A stretch of 18,393 nt of DNA, from NCBI GenBank assembly GCA_002771315.1, contig PCSF01000045.1, positions 1 to 18,393 of the forward strand, in the 5' to 3' direction. Every line of letters starts with the position of its first letter. The stretch's first letter is position 1. Below the pieces are notes generated by a model, which was not told the DNA's origin, made no database searches, and saw only the letters and a program-made list of their open reading frames with translations. This DNA is from Desulfobacterales bacterium CG23_combo_of_CG06-09_8_20_14_all_52_9. GTDB lineage: Bacteria > Desulfobacterota > Desulfobacteria > Desulfobacterales > UBA2156. Of the stretch, positions 1 to 6,952 are shown piece after piece. The translations under genes were made by a program, and so were the position numbers.

Positions 1-1975
1 CATAGTTGCCTGAAATATAGTGGCAGGTAGGAAATTCGCATCCGGCCACCAGGACGCCGGCTGCTCCTTTTTCAAAGGCCCGCAGCATCATATTCATAGA
101 GACCCGGGCCGAACACATCACCCGGATCAGCCTTGCATGGATCGGGTATTGGAGGCGGCTGACGCCGGCCATGTCTACGCCACCTAAAGCGCACCAATGG
201 CAGACGAATCCAATAATTTTCTTTCCCGGATCTTCCGAAAGTGCTGCATCGACCTGGGCCAGGACTTGATCATCGGTGAAATGGACGATGGTGATGCACT
301 CCTTGGGGCAGTCCGCCGCACAGAGCCCACACCCCTTGCATAGGGCCTTGATGACGTGGGGATTTTTGTCAGCGTCTACGCTGATGGCGCTGTATGGGCA
401 TCGCTTGTAGCATAAGCCGCATTGGTTGCAATCGGCAAGATCGATATCCGCGACGATCCCTTCCGCCTCCACATATCCCCGTTTCATGGGGATGGAAACC
501 CGCATGGCGGCACCGGCACCGGCCTCGATGCTCTCCTTGAACATCATGGGCGCCTTGGCGCATCCGGCAAGGGCAATGCCTTCAGTAGGAAACTCCAGAG
601 GGGCCAGCTTCACGTGAGATTCCTGGAAAAACCCGTCCGTGTTGGCCGAAACCTTCAACAGCCCCTTGAGGCGTTCAACGGTTTCATCTCCCTGAAAGGC
701 GGTGGTGAGGACCAGGAGGTCAGCCGGCAGATCCAATTCTTTCCCGATGAGAAGATCAAGGGGCTTGACGAGGAGGGAGCCATCCGCCTGCTTCACGATT
801 TCCGGATAGCGGTTGTCGGGAAATCGGGAAAAGCGGACTCCCATTCGCTTGGCCTGTTCCAGCATGGACCCTTCTTCCTTGACCATGGAAAGGTCCCGGT
901 AGAGGATATGGATCTGCACATCCGGATTCAGGCGTTTTAATGCCAGGGCATTTTTCACGCTCACGTGGCATCCGATTCCGCAGCAACCCCGAGTTTCGTT
1001 TTTAGACCCGACGCACTGAATGATGACCACATTTTTCATCAAGCCTTCCGGACCGAACAGCGAAGCTAAACTCTCATCCGACATTTTCCCTTCGTCCGTT
1101 GTATCCGTTAAGGCCGAAAGCCGTCTTTCCAGTTGGAGTTGGGTGATCACCCGTGGATTTTCCCCATACCCGAAAAGACCTACGGGCTCGATTTCCCGCA
1201 TTCCGGTGGCCACCACGATGGTGGAGACATCGAGGCGCTCCCCCGGCCTTTGATTGTTCCTTTTCAGGGTGACCTTGTAGTTTCCGATGTAACCTTCAAC
1301 GGTATCGATCACGGCGCCGGTGAAGACACGAATACCGGGGTTGGACGTCACACGTTCCTCAAGCTGTTTTACCAGTTCGAAGGCACGAGCTTCATGATGA
1401 TCATGGCAGACCCTGTTCAAATCTTTTAAGATTCCGCCGAGCCGGTCCCTTTTCTCTAAAAGGAATGCCGTAAACCCCTGTTCGGCAATGTTCAATGCGG
1501 CAGTCATGCCGGCTGCCCCGCCGCCGATGATGAGGCATTCCTGCTTGACCGGAAGTCGGATCTCCTCCCCTTCTTCCAGAAGGATGGCCTTGGCCACCCC
1601 CATCCGGATGAGGTCCTTGGCCTTTTCCGTGGCTGCCTCTGGTTCCTTCATGTGCACCCAGGAAACCTGTTCCCGAATGCTGACGAATTCCAGCAAATAG
1701 GGGTTCAATCCGGCCTGCTTGACGTTTCTTTTGAAAAGCGATTCATGTGTCCGGGGCGTACAGGATGCGATGACCACCCGGTTGATGCCGCGCTCTTTGA
1801 TCAAATCCTGCATCCTGGAAAGATAGTCGACACTGCAGGACCACCGTCCCTCGTCGGCCAAAACCACATGGTCCAGCTCCTTGGCATACTCCACCACTTC
1901 CGGGACGTTTACAACGCCGGCAATATTGGAGCCGCAGTCGCAAACAAAAACCCCCACCCGGATATCGTCATTCAT
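1..1975 (-). CDS. HdrA-MvhD fusion (QmoB-like), 3' end outside window
   Basis: Flavin/iron-sulfur electron-transfer subunit with 658 codons in the window and no stop before the left edge; QmoB-type proteins are about 750 aa, so roughly 90 residues are missing. Seen in order: N-terminal HdrA motif CDCG (residues 12-15), FAD-binding GGGAAG (151-156), two ferredoxin clusters (Cys516/519/522/526 and Cys546/549/552/556), then an MvhD-like domain from about 587 with Cys592, 595, 621, 646 and 651. The ATG follows a GAGGTG ribosome site. It starts 18 bp after the other HdrA gene, so the two probably form a complex, as QmoA and QmoB do. MvhD domains carry a [2Fe-2S] cluster and pass electrons between HdrA and a partner. 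Odd point: the usual YCSxxCC motif reads CCGIGC (331-336). No QmoC-like membrane subunit is visible, so the partner may be cytoplasmic. The family is sure; the partner and electron direction are inference. Confidence 0.93.
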   Translation of the reverse strand, partial: MNDDIRVGVFVCDCGSNIAGVVNVPEVVEYAKELDHVVLADEGRWSCSVDYLSRMQDLIKERGINRVVIASCTPRTHESLFKRNVKQAGLNPYLLEFVSIREQVSWVHMKEPEAATEKAKDLIRMGVAKAILLEEGEEIRLPVKQECLIIGGGAAGMTAALNIAEQGFTAFLLEKRDRLGGILKDLNRVCHDHHEARAFELVKQLEERVTSNPGIRVFTGAVIDTVEGYIGNYKVTLKRNNQRPGERLDVSTIVVATGMREIEPVGLFGYGENPRVITQLQLERRLSALTDTTDEGKMSDESLASLFGPEGLMKNVVIIQCVGSKNETRGCCGIGCHVSVKNALALKRLNPDVQIHILYRDLSMVKEEGSMLEQAKRMGVRFSRFPDNRYPEIVKQADGSLLVKPLDLLIGKELDLPADLLVLTTAFQGDETVERLKGLLKVSANTDGFFQESHVKLAPLEFPTEGIALAGCAKAPMMFKESIEAGAGAAMRVSIPMKRGYVEAEGIVADIDLADCNQCGLCYKRCPYSAISVDADKNPHVIKALCKGCGLCAADCPKECITIVHFTDDQVLAQVDAALSEDPGKKIIGFVCHWCALGGVDMAGVSRLQYPIHARLIRVMCSARVSMNMMLRAFEKGAAGVLVAGCEFPTCHYISGNY

Positions 1976-1993
1976 AAAGGCACCTCATACAGG

Positions 1994-3346
1994 TCAGGAT
2001 CTCAAAACCGCCTTCATGCCTGCGGCGCATGCCTGCACCACGGATTCGGCGATGTCGATGGGCCCGGTGGCCCCTCCACACAGGTAAATCCCCGGCACCG
2101 AAGTCTCCAGGGGAGCGGTCAGCGGGTCTTTTTCCTTGAAATATCCCAGATGATCCAGCTCGATGTTCAAAACCCTGGCAATTTTTTCGTTTTTCTCATT
2201 GGGAATAATCCCGATGGAAAGAACGAGCAACTCCACCTCATGGATTTCGATCTTTCCGGTTTCCAGATTTTCATACCGGACAAATAGGTTCTTCGTTTGA
2301 GGATCCTCCCGGACCTGATACGGCCGGCCCCGGACATACCGGACGCCGTTGTCGATGGCCTTTCGATAAAACTCCCAGAAGTTTTTCCCATAGGCTTTCA
2401 GGTCGTTGTAAAAAACAACGGCCTCGATGGATGCATCGTGCTCTTTGGTGATGATGACCTGCTTGGTGGCGATCATGCAGCAGATCCTTGAGCAGTAGGG
2501 AACCCCTTTTCCTTCCGCCAGCCCCCGGCCGGCGCATTGAACCCAGGCGATCTTCCTGGCATGGCGCCTATCCGAAGGGCGGATGATCTCTCCGGCCGTG
2601 GGGCCTCCGGCGTTCATCAGGCGTTCGAACTGCATTCCGGTGATGACGTTGTCGTAAATGCCGTAGCCAAGCAGGTCGCCGGCAGGCTTGGCGTCGGCAA
2701 TCCCGGTTGCCACCACGATGCTCTTGACCTCCAACGTGAAATTCTTGCCGGATTGCCAGAGCATGATCGCCTTCTTCCCTTCTTTTTCACAAGCCTTGAC
2801 GCATAAGGCGATGGGGCACTCCCGGCACTGACTACAGTCCACGGCACAGCCACCGATGCAGGCCCCGGTAGCTCGCATCTCTCCAGACCGGCATGCCGGG
2901 TCCACGGACACCACGTTAGGGACCGCCTGGGGGAAAGCCATACGGATGAGTTTTCGTTTTCCGCCGATCTTTCCGTCCATTTCGTCGCAAACACTCACCG
3001 GACATGCTTCCACACAGGCGCCGCATCCGGTGCATTTTTCTTCATCCACGTATTTGGGCTTCTTGACCAGCCGGACTTCAAACCTGCCGTTTTTAGCCTT
3101 AACCTTTTTGACTTCCGTACTGGTGAGGATCTCGATATTTTCCTGGTTGTCGGCATCGTACATCTGGGGTGCCTCGATGCAGATGGAACAATCGTTGGTC
3201 GGAAAGGTCTTATCCAGGCGCGCCATCATTCCGCCGATACTGGGCGTGTCGTCTACCAGGTAAACTTTGCTGCCGTATTTGGCGGCGTTCAGGGCACAAT
3301 TGATTCCGGCAATTCCCGCCCCGATGATCAGGATCGAATCGCTCAT
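1994..3346 (-). CDS. HdrA-like FAD/iron-sulfur protein (QmoA-like)
   Basis: A 450-aa member of the heterodisulfide reductase subunit A family, in size and layout close to QmoA (about 400 aa) and shorter than methanogen HdrA (about 650 aa). Seen: FAD-binding GAGIAG (9-14); the family signature around Cys53/Cys56 after KTFPTND; a classical [4Fe-4S] motif at Cys105/108/111/115; a second cysteine-rich segment (Cys152, 163, 167, 171, 174, 177, 182, 186) that can hold at least one more cluster; the HdrA motif YCSRICC (284-290); and a C-terminal FAD contact GGATGPIDIAES. The start has AGGGTG just upstream. It lies 17 bp after a ferredoxin gene and 18 bp before the HdrA-MvhD gene. In this family the flavin collects or splits electron pairs between ferredoxin and another carrier. 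Here that is inferred from neighbours only. Confidence 0.94.
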   Translation of the reverse strand: MSDSILIIGAGIAGINCALNAAKYGSKVYLVDDTPSIGGMMARLDKTFPTNDCSICIEAPQMYDADNQENIEILTSTEVKKVKAKNGRFEVRLVKKPKYVDEEKCTGCGACVEACPVSVCDEMDGKIGGKRKLIRMAFPQAVPNVVSVDPACRSGEMRATGACIGGCAVDCSQCRECPIALCVKACEKEGKKAIMLWQSGKNFTLEVKSIVVATGIADAKPAGDLLGYGIYDNVITGMQFERLMNAGGPTAGEIIRPSDRRHARKIAWVQCAGRGLAEGKGVPYCSRICCMIATKQVIITKEHDASIEAVVFYNDLKAYGKNFWEFYRKAIDNGVRYVRGRPYQVREDPQTKNLFVRYENLETGKIEIHEVELLVLSIGIIPNEKNEKIARVLNIELDHLGYFKEKDPLTAPLETSVPGIYLCGGATGPIDIAESVVQACAAGMKAVLRS

Positions 3347-3363
3347 GACATCACCCTATGTAT

Positions 3364-3573
3364 TTAAATCTCTGTAATGATAACTGCCCTGGACTTGCAC
3401 ACCGCCTCGCAGGTGCGGCACCCCAGGCAATTCTGCGGTCTTACGGGGTAGGCCTTGATGGAAAAATCGAAGACTTCGGCGGGGCAAATTTTGATGCACT
3501 CCTCACAACCGTCACACCGATCGGGATCCACATGGATCAGGTAGACTTCAAAATCCCGGAATTGCTTTACCAT
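3364..3573 (-). CDS. 2[4Fe-4S] ferredoxin
   Basis: A 69-aa ferredoxin with two classical CX2CX2CX3C motifs, CDGCEECIKICP and CLGCRTCEAVCK, about 22 residues apart. That is enough for two [4Fe-4S] clusters. The second motif is followed by Lys instead of the usual Pro. The gene sits 13 bp after the VOC-protein gene and 17 bp before the HdrA gene. It is best read as the soluble or subunit-bound electron carrier between the HdrA pair and the operon's reductase. No strong Shine-Dalgarno lies at the usual distance: a GAGGGAAG stretch is about 15 nt upstream of the ATG, so translational coupling to the gene before it is likely. Confidence 0.9.
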   Translation of the reverse strand: MVKQFRDFEVYLIHVDPDRCDGCEECIKICPAEVFDFSIKAYPVRPQNCLGCRTCEAVCKSRAVIITEI

Positions 3574-3586
3574 GGCGAGGATCGCT

Positions 3587-4009
3587 TTATCTTCCCTCGA
3601 GCTCTTTCCACTTGTAGTCGATGATTTCCAAAAGGACGCCGCTCATCTTCTTGGGATGGATGAAGGCAAACTCGCAGCCGCGGAAAGGCCGGGCACCGCC
3701 GATGAAGGGGTAATCCTTCCCTTTCAGTTCTTCCATGGCCTTTCGGGTGTTATTCACGTTCAGGCTGATCAGCATAATCCCTTCACCCCGCTTCTCGATG
3801 AACTTGGCCACATCGCCGTCCGGCGTGGTGGACTCCATCAGTTCGAATCCGACCTCGCCTACCCAGTACCGGGCCACCTTTATCTTTTCCGGTTCATCGA
3901 TGTACTCGTCGTCCGGTTTCGTTTTTCCCAAGACCGGTTCCCAGATCTTTCGGGCCTGGTCCAGGTTTTTGACCGCAATGCAGATATGATCGATCTTGTT
4001 GGCTTTCAC
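3587..4009 (-). CDS. VOC-fold protein, methylmalonyl-CoA epimerase-like with altered metal site
   Basis: A 140-aa protein of the vicinal oxygen chelate superfamily, closest by motif to methylmalonyl-CoA epimerase, which moves the proton at C2 of methylmalonyl-CoA. I place the start at GTG (4009) because GGGAGG lies 5-6 nt upstream. An in-frame ATG at 4030 has no such site and would add only seven residues. In the known epimerase the metal ligands are His, Gln, His and Glu. Here His8 (IDHI), Glu56 in the Gln position (FELM) and Glu128 (VLLE) fit, but the third ligand, normally in GxGxHH, reads GEGIML (75-80) and has no His. The protein may therefore bind metal differently or act on another acyl-CoA or hydroxy/keto substrate. 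It belongs to the operon; the upstream gap to the first ferredoxin gene is 115 bp, the largest inside it. Confidence 0.85.
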   Translation of the reverse strand: MKANKIDHICIAVKNLDQARKIWEPVLGKTKPDDEYIDEPEKIKVARYWVGEVGFELMESTTPDGDVAKFIEKRGEGIMLISLNVNNTRKAMEELKGKDYPFIGGARPFRGCEFAFIHPKKMSGVLLEIIDYKWKELEGR

Positions 4010-4124
4010 CGGTTCCTCCCATCGTTTCATAAAAACGTTTTCAATCCTAAAGGGCCATTAAGTAGAGTGCCGGAAAACTGCTTCCACTCGATCCCCGGAA
4101 CACTTGACCCCTTGAACCCTGTTC

Positions 4125-4331
4125 TTAAAACGTCACCTTCGTCAGCGGTACCGTGATGGCTTTATCCGGGCAGGCACACCCGCACTCGTTGCAGTCCTCG
4201 CATAAGAACTCTGTCACCACCACGCGATTTCCCTGGACCCGGATCGCATGATCCGGGCATATCTCCACACACAGCGGTTGGGTAAAGCCGCCGCACATGG
4301 TGCACTTATTCAAATCGACTTGGGCTGCCAT
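4125..4331 (-). CDS. 2[4Fe-4S] ferredoxin with long first loop
   Basis: A 68-aa ferredoxin-type protein. Cluster motif one is C-x2-C-x7-C-x3-CP (CTMCGG...LCVEICP), with a longer loop than the classical motif. Cluster motif two is CEDCNECGCACP: it contains CX2CX2CX3CP plus one extra Cys between the third and fourth ligands. A longer in-frame start at 4481 exists but would read through most of the neighbouring gene's end. The ATG at 4331 is chosen because AGGAG lies about 8 nt upstream and it starts 11 bp after the 176-aa gene stops. It is the second ferredoxin of the operon and differs in both loops from the other, so the two probably have different partners or potentials. Function in detail is inferred from context. 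Confidence 0.88.
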   Translation of the reverse strand: MAAQVDLNKCTMCGGFTQPLCVEICPDHAIRVQGNRVVVTEFLCEDCNECGCACPDKAITVPLTKVTF

Positions 4332-4342
4332 AACCAGTTCTC

Positions 4343-4873
4343 CTATTTTTCTTTTTTGTACAGTCGAATCTGCCACATCCCCTCTCCCCGGGGAATGGCC
4401 TTCTGGACTTCGATATCCAGTAAAATATTGAAGAAAACGCTCACATCTTCCAGGATGGATTTGAGCATTCTCTCCCGGCAAAGGGCGACTTCCTGCATAG
4501 GGACGCCGAACTCCTTAGCCCAGGTGGGCCAGGGATCCCGGGTACATCGGATAAACACTTCCGACGGCTTTTCCCCTTTCTCCGCGGTGGCCACACCTCC
4601 GTCCACCACCCAGAGATCCGCCAGAGACCGTCCCAGAGTCAGCATGAAGGCTGCTTCCCCTTTGAGCCAGTTGAGCCGCGGCAGCAATCCTTTCCCGATG
4701 TCTTTTCCGAAAATTTCCGCGGCCTTCAGACCCACATCGAGGGGTTTCACGCCCTCCCCGGCAATTTCCAGCGCCGTATGGCGCCAGCGGTAATAGGTTT
4801 TCCCGATTTCACCCTGGGCGGCGCGCAGGCCGCTCAAGAATTTTCCAATCTCTTTTTCCGCATCGAATTGCAT
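4343..4873 (-). CDS. unrecognised 176-aa protein in the reductase/HdrA operon
   Basis: I do not recognise this gene with confidence. It is a soluble-looking 176-aa protein without signal peptide or membrane segment. Visible features are an amphipathic, basic N-terminal half, Cys110 and Cys132 within a CTRDPWPTWAKEFGVP...C segment, and a C-terminal IPRGEGMWQIRLYKKE stretch. The ending (Cys - ... - Cys - ... - polar turn - aromatic/beta strand) recalls the L-2-amino-thiazoline-4-carboxylic acid hydrolase-like and 4-vinyl-reductase-like (V4R) ligand-binding families. That resemblance is from memory of pattern only and is weak. It has a good ribosome site (AGAGGAGG), and starts 13 bp after the reductase gene, so it is a real, co-translated member of the operon. 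A role as small-molecule or acyl-CoA binding partner of the reductase is speculation. Confidence 0.8.
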   Translation of the reverse strand: MQFDAEKEIGKFLSGLRAAQGEIGKTYYRWRHTALEIAGEGVKPLDVGLKAAEIFGKDIGKGLLPRLNWLKGEAAFMLTLGRSLADLWVVDGGVATAEKGEKPSEVFIRCTRDPWPTWAKEFGVPMQEVALCRERMLKSILEDVSVFFNILLDIEVQKAIPRGEGMWQIRLYKKEK

Positions 4874-4886
4874 GGCTGACCTCCTC

Positions 4887-6869
4887 TTATATCCTCATCC
4901 CGATCCGGTAACCGTCATGTACCGCACTGGACAGGTTTCTGGGAACCAGCGCATCCCCGATGACGAAAAGCTCGATTCCTTCGGCCTGTACGGCTTTCTT
5001 AAGGGCTTCGTTTGCCGCGCGATCGCTGTTCACAATCGTGTCGCATGTTAGCGGGATCCGGTAGCCGTCATAGGTACGGATAATCATCCCCTCCGGTGTG
5101 ATGGTTTCGATCTCGCAATCATTGTAGGCTTTGACTCCGTTTTGGCGCAGGTAAATCATGTAGCGCCACTTGAAAGAAGGATTGACGTCGAACCCTGCAG
5201 TCTTTTCCTTGCCTACGAGGGTCACCTTCTTTCCCTGCCTGGTCAGATACAGGGCACATCCGATTCCGGGCTTGCGGTTCCCCCAGATCACCACGTTCTC
5301 GCCGACCTGAGCCTTCCCGCTCATTACATCCAAAAGATGGACCACGTTCTTATGGGAGCCGCCCGGCAAATCCGGATAGATCGGCCCGGTGGCCAGCACC
5401 ACCGTATCAGGCATCACGTCGGAAATCATCTCTTCGGTGACCGCTGTTCCCAGATGAAAGGTTACATCGGCCAGCTCGCACATCTTTTTCTGGTACGCTG
5501 CGCAGGTCCACAATTCATCATCGCCATAGGGAGCTTTCCGGGCCTCGTTGAGGGTACCGCCTATAGTATCACGCTTATCGTAAACGTGAACTTCATGGCC
5601 GCGCCTGGCCGCCATATAGGCGCACTCAAGGCCGGCGGGCCCGGCGCCCACGATCATGATTTCCTTTTTATTTTCCGCAGGTTTGGGATTCGTGAATTCC
5701 GGGTTCGATTCATGGGCACATATGGGGTTGATATAGCAGGTCATGGGCGCATCCCGGAACAGTCGGGACAGGCAAAGGTTGCAAGCCACGCAGTGCCGGA
5801 TTTCATCCTCTCTCCCTTCCAGAACCTTTTTGGGCATCAAGGGATCGGCGATCATGGATCGGCACATCTCCCAGATGTCGAGTTCACCGGCGCCGATAGC
5901 CTTGTTCGGCAGGTCCGGTTTGAATAGGCGATAAGCCATCTGAACCGGGATTTTAACGTGTTCCTTGGCCCGCTTGGCCAGATAGATCCAGTTCCCCATG
6001 GGAATATCACGGCTGATGACCGGTTGAATGGACTCCTGCCAGCCGAGGGTGACGCTGATGTAGTTCACTCCGGCCTCTTCGGCAATTTTATAAGTTTCCA
6101 TCGACTCCTGGGGCGTGTTCCCCCGTACATCGTCAAGGAGTTCTTCGGCGCACAGCCGGATTCCCAGAGGAACATCCGGGCCGCAAACCGCCTTGACGCC
6201 CTGGATGATCTCCACCACCGCCCGCATCCTACCCCGGATGTCTCCGCCGTATTCGTCGCTGCGTCGGTTGGTGTAGCTGGAAATGAAGTTGGAGACGAGG
6301 TAACCAACGATGCCCGAGATCTCCATGATGTCGAATCCAGCCTCGATTCCTCTGCGGGCCGCATCGATGTGCTGCCGGATCATCTCCTTGATCTCCGCCT
6401 TGGTCATCTCCTTCATGAGTCTGAAGATGCGCAAGCGCTGGGGAACTGCCGAGGGTCCGTGCCCGTAAGGCACATCCACGGCGCCTACCCTGCCGCAGTC
6501 CATCAATTGAAAACCGGCCACGGCTTTCTGCTCGTGAACGGCATCGGCAATACGCTTTAGTCCCGGAACAAACTTGTCGTCCCAGCAGGCCGCCTGTCCC
6601 ACATAACCCTGGCCTTGCCGCTTTGCATCCATGTAAACGCCCTGCATGGAGCATAGGCCTCCCACCACGCCCTTGGCGCGCTCACGCATATAGGCCACCC
6701 CCGAATCAGTTACAAAACCATCATGCGCATTCAGATTTTCTTCCGTTGCGGCATATTTGATCCGGTTGGGCACGATGAGATTGCCGATCCGGATCGGTTT
6801 GAACAGGTGGGGGTAAGTTTTTGCCCCAGGATACGACGAATAGTCCCACTCAAACAGTTGCTTCGCCAT
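4887..6869 (-). CDS. FMN/[4Fe-4S]/FAD enoate or enoyl-CoA reductase (2,4-dienoyl-CoA reductase family)
   Basis: A 660-aa oxidoreductase with an N-terminal Old Yellow Enzyme barrel (about 20-355), a cluster motif CX2CX2CX11C (Cys360/363/366/378), and C-terminal FAD (GAGPAG, 408-413) and NAD(P)-type (about 526-545) domains. Family members include bacterial 2,4-dienoyl-CoA reductase, trimethylamine dehydrogenase, bile-acid BaiCD/BaiH and 2-naphthoyl-CoA reductases; electrons run NAD(P)H-FAD-FeS-FMN-substrate. Tyr190 in GYLVSNF matches the catalytic Tyr of dienoyl-CoA reductase. Two usual histidines differ: QLxHxGR reads QLMDCGR (Asp124), and GWHE reads GWQE (Gln278). The cysteine spacing is CX2CX2C rather than the CX2CX3C of E. 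coli FadH, nearer to trimethylamine dehydrogenase. A strong AAAGGAGG site precedes the ATG. It is the first enzyme gene after the TetR gene (83 bp gap), so probably the catalytic core of the pathway. Substrate cannot be read from sequence; an aryl- or enoyl-CoA is the best guess. Confidence 0.93.
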   Translation of the reverse strand: MAKQLFEWDYSSYPGAKTYPHLFKPIRIGNLIVPNRIKYAATEENLNAHDGFVTDSGVAYMRERAKGVVGGLCSMQGVYMDAKRQGQGYVGQAACWDDKFVPGLKRIADAVHEQKAVAGFQLMDCGRVGAVDVPYGHGPSAVPQRLRIFRLMKEMTKAEIKEMIRQHIDAARRGIEAGFDIMEISGIVGYLVSNFISSYTNRRSDEYGGDIRGRMRAVVEIIQGVKAVCGPDVPLGIRLCAEELLDDVRGNTPQESMETYKIAEEAGVNYISVTLGWQESIQPVISRDIPMGNWIYLAKRAKEHVKIPVQMAYRLFKPDLPNKAIGAGELDIWEMCRSMIADPLMPKKVLEGREDEIRHCVACNLCLSRLFRDAPMTCYINPICAHESNPEFTNPKPAENKKEIMIVGAGPAGLECAYMAARRGHEVHVYDKRDTIGGTLNEARKAPYGDDELWTCAAYQKKMCELADVTFHLGTAVTEEMISDVMPDTVVLATGPIYPDLPGGSHKNVVHLLDVMSGKAQVGENVVIWGNRKPGIGCALYLTRQGKKVTLVGKEKTAGFDVNPSFKWRYMIYLRQNGVKAYNDCEIETITPEGMIIRTYDGYRIPLTCDTIVNSDRAANEALKKAVQAEGIELFVIGDALVPRNLSSAVHDGYRIGMRI

Positions 6870-6908
6870 CTCTCAGCCCTCCTCCTTTGATAAATCCTGG
6901 AATCCATT

Positions 6909-6921
6909 ATTTCACTGAAAT
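6909..6921. promoter_or_regulatory. short perfect palindrome between tetR-type gene and reductase gene
   Basis: ATTTCA-C-TGAAAT is a perfect inverted repeat with 6-bp arms and a 1-bp centre, 40 bp upstream of the reductase start in the 83-bp spacer. It could be an operator for the regulator encoded just upstream, but I see no second clear copy in front of the regulator gene, so this is a candidate only. Confidence 0.25.
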
Positions 6922-6952
6922 GTTACCGAAAAGCCCGAGTCTTGATTAAAAG

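Noticed and set aside
422..2287. Two long plus-strand open frames (422-940 and 1652-2287)
   Set aside because: They lie antisense to the HdrA-MvhD gene, whose minus-strand frame is continuous for 658 codons with ordered family motifs. The plus frames show no family motif.
1..3346. Assigning the HdrA pair as true QmoAB of sulfate reduction
   Set aside because: Neither qmoC nor aprAB is visible, and the operon context is a reductase with ferredoxins. The window's left edge cuts the view, so Qmo-like is used only as a description.
4332..4481. N-terminal extension of the ferredoxin to 4481
   Set aside because: It would overlap the end of the 176-aa gene, and the extra residues are unlike ferredoxin; the ATG at 4331 has its own AGGAG site.
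5142..6560. Plus-strand open frames of 261 and 200 codons
   Set aside because: Both are mirror frames of the 660-aa reductase gene, which carries all expected motifs on the minus strand.
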